A stretch of DNA of 64,000 nt. It comes from Immersiella caudata. Taxonomy: Eukaryota; Ascomycota; Sordariomycetes; Sordariales; Lasiosphaeriaceae. This document shows positions 59,037 through 64,000 of this stretch, piece by piece. The stretch spans positions 3,906,001 to 3,970,000 of the forward strand of contig JAULSU010000006.1 of assembly GCA_030512335.1 (NCBI GenBank), in the 5' to 3' direction. Within the stretch, counting starts at the first letter, position 1; each line of letters starts with the position of its first letter. A model generated the notes under the pieces. The model had not been told where the DNA came from. It worked only from the letters and a program-made list of their open reading frames with translations, and did no database searches. A program made the translations under genes and the position numbers.

Positions 59037-59429
59037 CTACTTCTTGATACACATTCCGTCGCACTCCTCAAGCCAGAGGGTGCCACAACCACCGTTGAAC
59101 TTGCAGTCATTGTGGTTGTACTTGCACCACTTGCTGTCGCTGCAGTAGTTGTCGTCGGTCGAGCTGGTGCAGTCACGCGTGCGGCACATGATGTTGCGGC
59201 GCGCAACAGCTGCGTCGTTCACGGACGATGTCTCCTTCGAGACGCCGCTGAGGAGGTAGGCTGCCTCGGCGACACCAAACGCTGCTTCAGCCTCCCCTAT
59301 TTGCAGACCACACCATTTGCAAGCCCTGGAAGTGTTAGATGATCGGCAAATCTCTTCTGTCACCGCGGAACGAACACAATTGAGATAAATATCATACTGA
59401 ACTGTCAGTGGTTCACTTTCCTTTGGCAT
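59037..59429 (-). CDS. Small cysteine-rich protein, 130 aa
   Basis: An open frame from MPKESEPLTVQYD to a C-terminus with ten closely placed Cys among twelve in all: ICR, ACKWCG, MCRTRDC, NYC, KWCK, DCK, GGCG, EECDGMC. The spacing suggests a disulphide-rich domain typical of small secreted fungal proteins. No signal peptide is visible from this ATG, so an upstream exon may be missing or the protein is intracellular. It lies only 25 nt downstream of the stop of the C2H2 gene on the same strand. Confidence 0.45.
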   Translation of the reverse strand: MPKESEPLTVQYDIYLNCVRSAVTEEICRSSNTSRACKWCGLQIGEAEAAFGVAEAAYLLSGVSKETSSVNDAAVARRNIMCRTRDCTSSTDDNYCSDSKWCKYNHNDCKFNGGCGTLWLEECDGMCIKK

Positions 59430-59454
59430 ACATTGAAGATGCCATGAACTAAAA

Positions 59455-60358
59455 TTACACGGTGAGCATCACTGCCGGCTGTCTGCCCCGCTCTGCGCGT
59501 TCCTCGGGCTTAAAAATCTTCCGAAGGAGGTGTCGCAAAACAATATTTGTCTCCCCTTTCTCATTCTTCACCTCATTTTGGGGAAAGTATTTTTCGGTTG
59601 CAATCGTGTAACTCCGGAGATGGTCCTTGGTTTTGAACACTGTGACACCGCTCTCGCTGCCGCCGGCTCTTCCCCACGCGATCAAGTCGACGATGTTTAC
59701 GTGTGTGTTTCGGACGACCTAGAGACTTGTTCGTCAGTGAAGAGTCAGGCAGGCAGGTATGTGCCGGGTTATGGCTTACGCTTTCGCAGCCGGGAACGGT
59801 GCTAGGGGGCTGCTGAACCCCAATGGCACGACAGAGCGTATGCCAAGCTGTCAGGTCGTTCTCGTCGCCGAACCAAACCCTGACTTCGGCCACCAGTGCC
59901 TCCCTGTATCTTTGCCGGGCCCGATCCCCTTTAGGGCTGCCCTTGGGCCAGGCCATGTGCTCGCGCAGCATCTTGTAAGCTGTGGCTGGCGGAAGCGACG
60001 GATCATAGCTGAACGACGGATACGACAGGAAGAGACGATCGAGCGGCGTTTTGTTCGTATTGTTGGCATTTGTCTTGCTCTTTACAACGGCGCGGGCGGC
60101 TTGAAGTGTGTGAACGTCGCGAAGATGCGCCTGGAGACTGTCGACCCGATTGAAGTAACGATCGCAGACCTCGCAGTACTGATTCTCCTTGTGACGAGGG
60201 GCGTTCTGCAAGTGCTGTTCGAGGCGGTCTTGGGTCTTGAAACTTGACTTGCAGGGCGCGCAGGTGTATTGATAGTGGTAGGGCGAGTCCAGAAGATGCC
60301 GTTGCAGACTCTCCTGGGCCCCAAACGCTCTGTCGCATGGCTGGCAGATGAACGCCAT
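59455..60358 (-). CDS. C2H2 zinc-finger protein A, 2 exons
   Basis: The exons are 60358-59780 and 59718-59455 (843 nt, 280 aa). The intron 59779-59719 (GTAAGC to CTAG, CTGAC branch) keeps phase. Three C2H2-type fingers fill residues 1-82: ICQPCDRAFGAQESLQRHLLDSPYH, TCAPCKSSFKTQDRLEQHL...H and YCEVCDRYFNRVDSLQAHLRDVH. The second half has a conserved fungal region: FLSYPSFSYDPSLPPATAYKML, LVAEVRVWFGDENDLTAWHTLCRAIGV, THVNIVDLIAWGR, and FKTKDHLRSYTIATEKYFPQNE ... VLRHLLRKI. It is probably a nucleic-acid-binding protein of unknown role. A shorter paralogue lies directly upstream on the same strand (60497-61144). Confidence 0.8.
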
Positions 60359-60496
60359 CGTGGATGAAGATTGTCAACTGAAGATTCAATTTGGTGAGAA
60401 AATGGAACCCAGCAAACGACGCGACACCGGAAACAAAAAGCTGGCCAACGCCCCCCCCCCTTCGAGGCTTTTCTGTGACACCCTAGAAAATCCTTC

Positions 60497-61144
60497 TCAT
60501 TGGGCAATGGCTGCCGCTGTGTAACAAACATGACATAATTTCCTCTCCGTTTGCTCCCACCTTCCAGCTCCCGGCAAGAGAAGTCTATTGAGATTCTTCA
60601 CAAAAGGTGTCACATTTGCGTTATTTCTGTCCCCTGGTCCATTTTCTCCTCCATTCTGAGGAAAGTAGTTTCCCATTGCGGACTGCCCGTGTATCTGCAA
60701 GGCTCTTTCTCTCCCACTTGATGAAGTTGATGATGCTGAAATGGTTGCTTTGGAGGATCTGGCACAAGCCACCTGCTTGTTAGCAATAAACTCCAAATGA
60801 AAAGACTGGCATCAGTTGTACTCACACGACTACCGGCGTTTGTTGACGTTGATCTGACTCAATGACAGTGGCGCAACTCACATATGGGTTCTCCATGAGT
60901 CCCGAATGTGTTGCTGTAGACTCTTGAAGGAACTGAACATGCGTTTGCACTCTTTGCAGTACGGTTTCTTGTTGTGGTTCAAGGAGTTCTGCAGGTGTTG
61001 CTTCAAGGCTTCGAATGAGTCAAAAGTGCGACTGCAAGCTTCGCAGTCATGGTTTTCCTTATGATGCGACGAGTTCTGGAGGTGCTGGAACAGGCTCTCC
61101 TGGGAGTCGAAGAGCTTGTCGCAAGGTTCGCAGATAGCAGGCAT
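60497..61144 (-). CDS. C2H2 zinc-finger protein B, shorter paralogue of A, 2 exons
   Basis: The exons are 61144-60882 and 60758-60497 (525 nt, 174 aa), with an intron from GTGAGT to CCAG that removes a TGA and keeps frame. Three fingers: ICEPCDKLFDSQESLFQHLQNSSHH, DCEACSRTFDSFEALKQHLQNSLNH, YCKECKRMFSSFKSLQQHIRDSW(RTH). The C-terminal MGNYFPQNGGENGPGD ... FVKNLNRLL parallels EKYFPQNEVKNEKGE ... LRHLLRKI in A, but the long middle region is missing. The block around VDLIAW in A is visible here only in another frame (IINFIKWE), so it has decayed or been spliced out. An ATG further 5' (61276) is in frame, but 61144 matches the start of A. Confidence 0.65.
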
Positions 61145-61396
61145 CGTGAGGGCCAGATTTCGGGGTCGTTTTAGGGGGTTGGTGTTGGGTGCGGATGATC
61201 TCAGTCTTGGGTTCTCCTCATAGAAGTGGTTTGCAAACGACGATAGAGAGGACACAGAGAACACATGCATGGTACTCAGCATGTCTGACTCGAAAATTTT
61301 TAAGTCCTATGTAGAGCCCTCGTTGGTTCGACAATGAACCAAACCCGACTCTGTGTAACAAACATGACGTATTTTCCTCCCCGTTTGCTTTGGCCC

Positions 61397-62095
61397 TTAA
61401 TTCGGCGGCCTCGCACACCCCCCACCACACCCCATCCCATCCTTCGCACACATGCCACAATACGCATCACAGCACTTCTCCCCAACCTTGCAAAAAACAT
61501 CCCCACACTTCGGACCCAAGCACGCCTCCTTCGTACACCTCGCCCCCGGCCCCGTACAATACCCACAACTCTCATTACAACAAGTCTCCCCCCTCGGACA
61601 CCGATTCGGCCCACACTGCGGCCCCGTAAGGCAAAACTCCTCGGTGCACAGCTCCCCTGGCTTCCTGCAATACCCGCAGCTCTCATTGCAGCAAATCTCG
61701 CCCGCCGCGCAGAGGTTATGTCCACATTCCACTCGCTTGGGAGGTTCCTCCTTGGGCGGCGGATCATCACGGCAAAGGAGCTTGATGCACCCTCTTCCTG
61801 GGGGCGTGCAGATGCCGCAGCTGGGGTTGCAGCATTCTTGGCCGAGGGGGCAGCGAGTTTTGCCGCATAGAGGGCGGGCGTCGGGTTTTTCGTCGTTGGG
61901 GATGCAGTTTGCAATGTTGTTGATGATGACGCACTTGTGGCGGTCGGCGCAATCTACGAGGGCGCAGTCGGCTCGCGGTGGGGTTTCTGCGACTGTGTTT
62001 TGGCGGGTGGGGAGTTTGGAGGAGGGGGTTGCTGTGACGAGGGCTGCGGAGAGGAGCAGCGCGGCTTGGAGGAGGAGGCGGGAGAGGGGTGTCAT
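61397..62095 (-). CDS. Secreted cysteine-rich repeat protein
   Basis: The minus-strand frame from ATG 62095 gives 232 aa. An in-frame extension to 62188 has no signal character, so 62095 is chosen. Residues 1-23 are a strong signal peptide (LLLQAALLLSAALVTA). The body holds at least four repeats of a CGxxxCxxGExCCNxSCGxC unit, each followed by PGxxC: CPLGQECCNPSCGIC, CAAGEICCNESCGYC, CPRGETCCNESCGYC and CKVGEKCCDAYCGMC, over 30 Cys in all. An N-terminal CALVDCADRHKCV unit precedes them. Each repeat probably folds as a small disulphide knot. The N-x-S sequons (NES) are repeated. An extracellular or wall role is inferred; the family's function is unknown to me. Confidence 0.8.
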   Translation of the reverse strand: MTPLSRLLLQAALLLSAALVTATPSSKLPTRQNTVAETPPRADCALVDCADRHKCVIINNIANCIPNDEKPDARPLCGKTRCPLGQECCNPSCGICTPPGRGCIKLLCRDDPPPKEEPPKRVECGHNLCAAGEICCNESCGYCRKPGELCTEEFCLTGPQCGPNRCPRGETCCNESCGYCTGPGARCTKEACLGPKCGDVFCKVGEKCCDAYCGMCAKDGMGCGGGCARPPN

Positions 62096-62667
62096 GGTTG
62101 CAAAATGTGAGCTGGTCTCTTCTTGTACAAACAGTAGGTGCTCAACCTTGATAGAGTGTGGATTTGGGGAAGCTAAATATCTATTCACCTTGGTTTTAAG
62201 TGTTGCCCGGAGCGGAGAAACTGCAAGGTTGCTGAAAGCGGCTGGAGTTAACCTGGTTCCGTTAGTGATGCTATGAATAGGCTAATATATTTTAGAGGTG
62301 ACCCAAAGTCTAAAGGTAAACAGTGTGTTGGTGTAATCGGGGGAATTGTGTCCGCGGCTAATGCAAGAATGGGTAGCTATGACAACATTATCCAAGTTGA
62401 GAGCTGAGTTGAGTTACATTAACCAAGTGCAGTCAGACTTGGCTTCGCTTGTGGTTCTCGTATTGACAAAAAGGCATCGCTGTCTACGACCGGTTACGGT
62501 TCCGAAAACCCGCCGTTGGTGATGGGATTGCTGAATGCCGATCCCCCTCAGGCTGCCCCCAACTGCCCTCTTGGCGTCACGGCATTCGTTGCCGGAGCTT
62601 GTCCGTATTCTACTTGGACTCTCGGCACTGCTGTTATTAATAAGCGATCTTTTAGCAATCTAGCGTA
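62096..62667. other. No gene recognised
   Basis: Promoter side of the Cys-rich gene, then sequence without supported exons up to the next transposon. Confidence 0.45.
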
Positions 62668-64000
62668 ACGTGCGTTATAAGCGAGCGGCGCATATAAGCG
62701 AGCGGCGCACTTTTCAACGCGACGCGCTACCCCTGATTATTTACCACATTCCACCACCAAAAACCATGGCAAGCGATTTAAACGAAGCGAGGCTTCTTTT
62801 AGCCATCCAAGCTATTCAGAAGAATCCAAAGCTTAGTCAGCGAAAGGCAGCTAAGGCATATAATGTCCCAGAAACAACACTCCGGTAACGGCTTTACGGT
62901 AGACCTGCACGACGCGATATTCCAGCTAACTCACGTAAGCTTACGGATTTAAAAAAAAATACGATTGTTCAGTATATAATCAAGCTATCTGCACGCGTAT
63001 TCCACCCTTGGCTTCGTTACGTGGAAGATATGGCTAACCGACTGTTACGCGAATGCGACACGCCCCCTATTGGTAAGCTCTGGGCTTACAACTTCGTTAA
63101 ACGCCAGCCAGAGCTCCGGACACGTTTTACACGTAAATACGACTACTAAAGGGCTAAATGTAAAGATCTAAAGGTTATTAACAAGTGGTTTACCCTTATA
63201 TATAACATAAAGGTTAAATACGGTATCTTTAATAAAGATGTGTATAATTTCGACGAGACTGGCTTTATAATGGGTATTATCACGCCCACTATAGTAATTA
63301 CTACCTCAGATAGCCGTGGTAGGGCTAAACAAGCCCAGCCTGGTAATCGAGAGTGGGCTACGGTTATCCAAGGGGTGAATTCTCAGGGCTAGGCCATCCC
63401 ACCATTTATCATCTTAGCTGCGTAATACCATTGTTACGACCTCTGGCCTGTCGACAGGCGGTCGGCAGGGTCGTTAGATAGAATGGGTGGGCAGAGAGGA
63501 GTAGTGCAGAGGCAAGTCCTTACAGACGGGGGTTCACTGGTCAAGGATGGTCGTATGTCACTATAAGACAGAGCAACACTCCAAGTGTTGGTGCAGTAGG
63601 ACACAATCGAAGGTAGTTCAATTGACGAGCGAATACTTGCGTGAGGAACAGAAGGTTCCTCACACCATCGTGGGTACGATGATGGCTATCTATACTAACT
63701 AATGGAGATGTAACTTGTACCTCTGCTCTGTTGCTCGGTACTCCTTAGGGCAGAGCGACAGAGCAGGTGCTCTGTCGGCTCTCGATGTTCTGTACAGAGC
63801 GCACCGAGCTTCCAGAGCAGGCAGTGTGGGGTTCCCCCACACTGTGTTTAATACGGTGGCGCCTGCGGGGACACGTCGGCCCGTTCCGGCCACAAGGGTG
63901 GCCCGCAGGTCGTCACAACCATCTTACTAATTGGTATTAAGAATGCAACCTTCTAGCTACCTGGCGTATTATAACAACTGATAATAGCTAGACTATAAAT
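62668..64000 (+). mobile_element. Third pogo-type transposon relic, interrupted by a solo LTR, cut by window end
   Basis: It begins near ACGTGCGTTATAAGCGAGCG with a 16-bp tandem repeat (ATAAGCGAGCGGCGCA). The transposase starts at ATG 62766: MASDLNEARLLLAIQAIQKNPKLSQRKAAKAYNVPETTLR (psq-type HTH), a CENP-B-like second HTH (HPWLRYVEDMANRLLRE, LWAYNFVKRQPELRTRF), VYNFDETGFIMG (first catalytic Asp), and GNREWATVIQGVNSQG-AIPPFIILAA-YH. After the LTR it goes on LTNWY-ECN. Stops stand at 62886, after YDY, after NSQG and after LAA. The right end lies beyond 64000, so the edges are approximate. Confidence 0.82.
63432..63917 (-). repeat. Solo chromovirus LTR, 486 bp, TSD ACCAT
   Basis: It runs from TGTTACGACC to GGTCGTCACA, flanked by ACCAT at 63427-63431 and 63918-63922. 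Removing it and one ACCAT restores the transposase frame (YH-LTNWY). It is the least mutated LTR of this family in the window and is GC-rich. Confidence 0.93.

Noticed and set aside
61452..62276. 274-aa plus frame opposite the Cys-rich repeat gene
   Set aside because: It is the mirror of the regular Cys repeats and has no start context or domain.

Overview
The window looks like nuclear DNA of a filamentous ascomycete (Pezizomycotina, probably a Sordariomycete). The reasons are short GT-AG introns (mostly 50-65 nt) with CTAAC/CTGAC branch motifs, fungal-specific families (DUF3433, HET, Helo-like N-terminal domain, C2H2 paralogues), pogo/Fot1 transposons, and a large AT-rich block of transposons full of C-to-T / G-to-A changes of the kind left by repeat-induced point mutation (RIP).

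Left arm (1-20.1 kb, gene-bearing): a secreted SnoaL-like protein (427-1008), a three-exon DUF3433 membrane protein (1138-4930, minus), a small secreted Cys protein (6466-7101), a Gfd2/YDR514C-like gene with three in-frame nonsense codons (7224-8432, minus), a GNAT acetyltransferase (9713-10219), a Helo-like gene cut in two by a pogo element (10487-14687, minus; transposon 11486-13368), a HET fragment, tRNA-Gly and tRNA-His, a second pogo relic (15937-17787), a decayed membrane-protein gene (18200-19359, minus) and a 196-bp foldback element.

Centre (about 20.1-55.0 kb): an AT-rich island of nested, mutated transposons. It contains two near full-length Ty3/gypsy chromoviruses (29542-37519 in reverse, 46613-54853 forward), fragments and solo LTRs of the same family, hAT-like elements, a Tc1/mariner relic, a second LTR family and long TTA microsatellites. 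LTR and hAT target-site duplications show that about 15.6 kb (about 26250-41880) has been inverted between two hAT copies. Both chromoviruses carry an antisense tRNA-like sequence near the 3' LTR.

Right arm (55.0-64 kb): a related 196-bp foldback element at the island edge, a five-exon divergent actin-like gene (55815-57272), small hypothetical genes, two tandem C2H2 zinc-finger paralogues (59455-60358 and 60497-61144, minus), a secreted Cys-rich repeat protein (61397-62095, minus), and a pogo relic interrupted by a solo LTR and running off the window end.

No metabolic cluster or operon-like unit is visible. The coherent story is genome-defence biology: transposon invasion, point-mutational inactivation, heterochromatin-type AT islands and damage to neighbouring genes.
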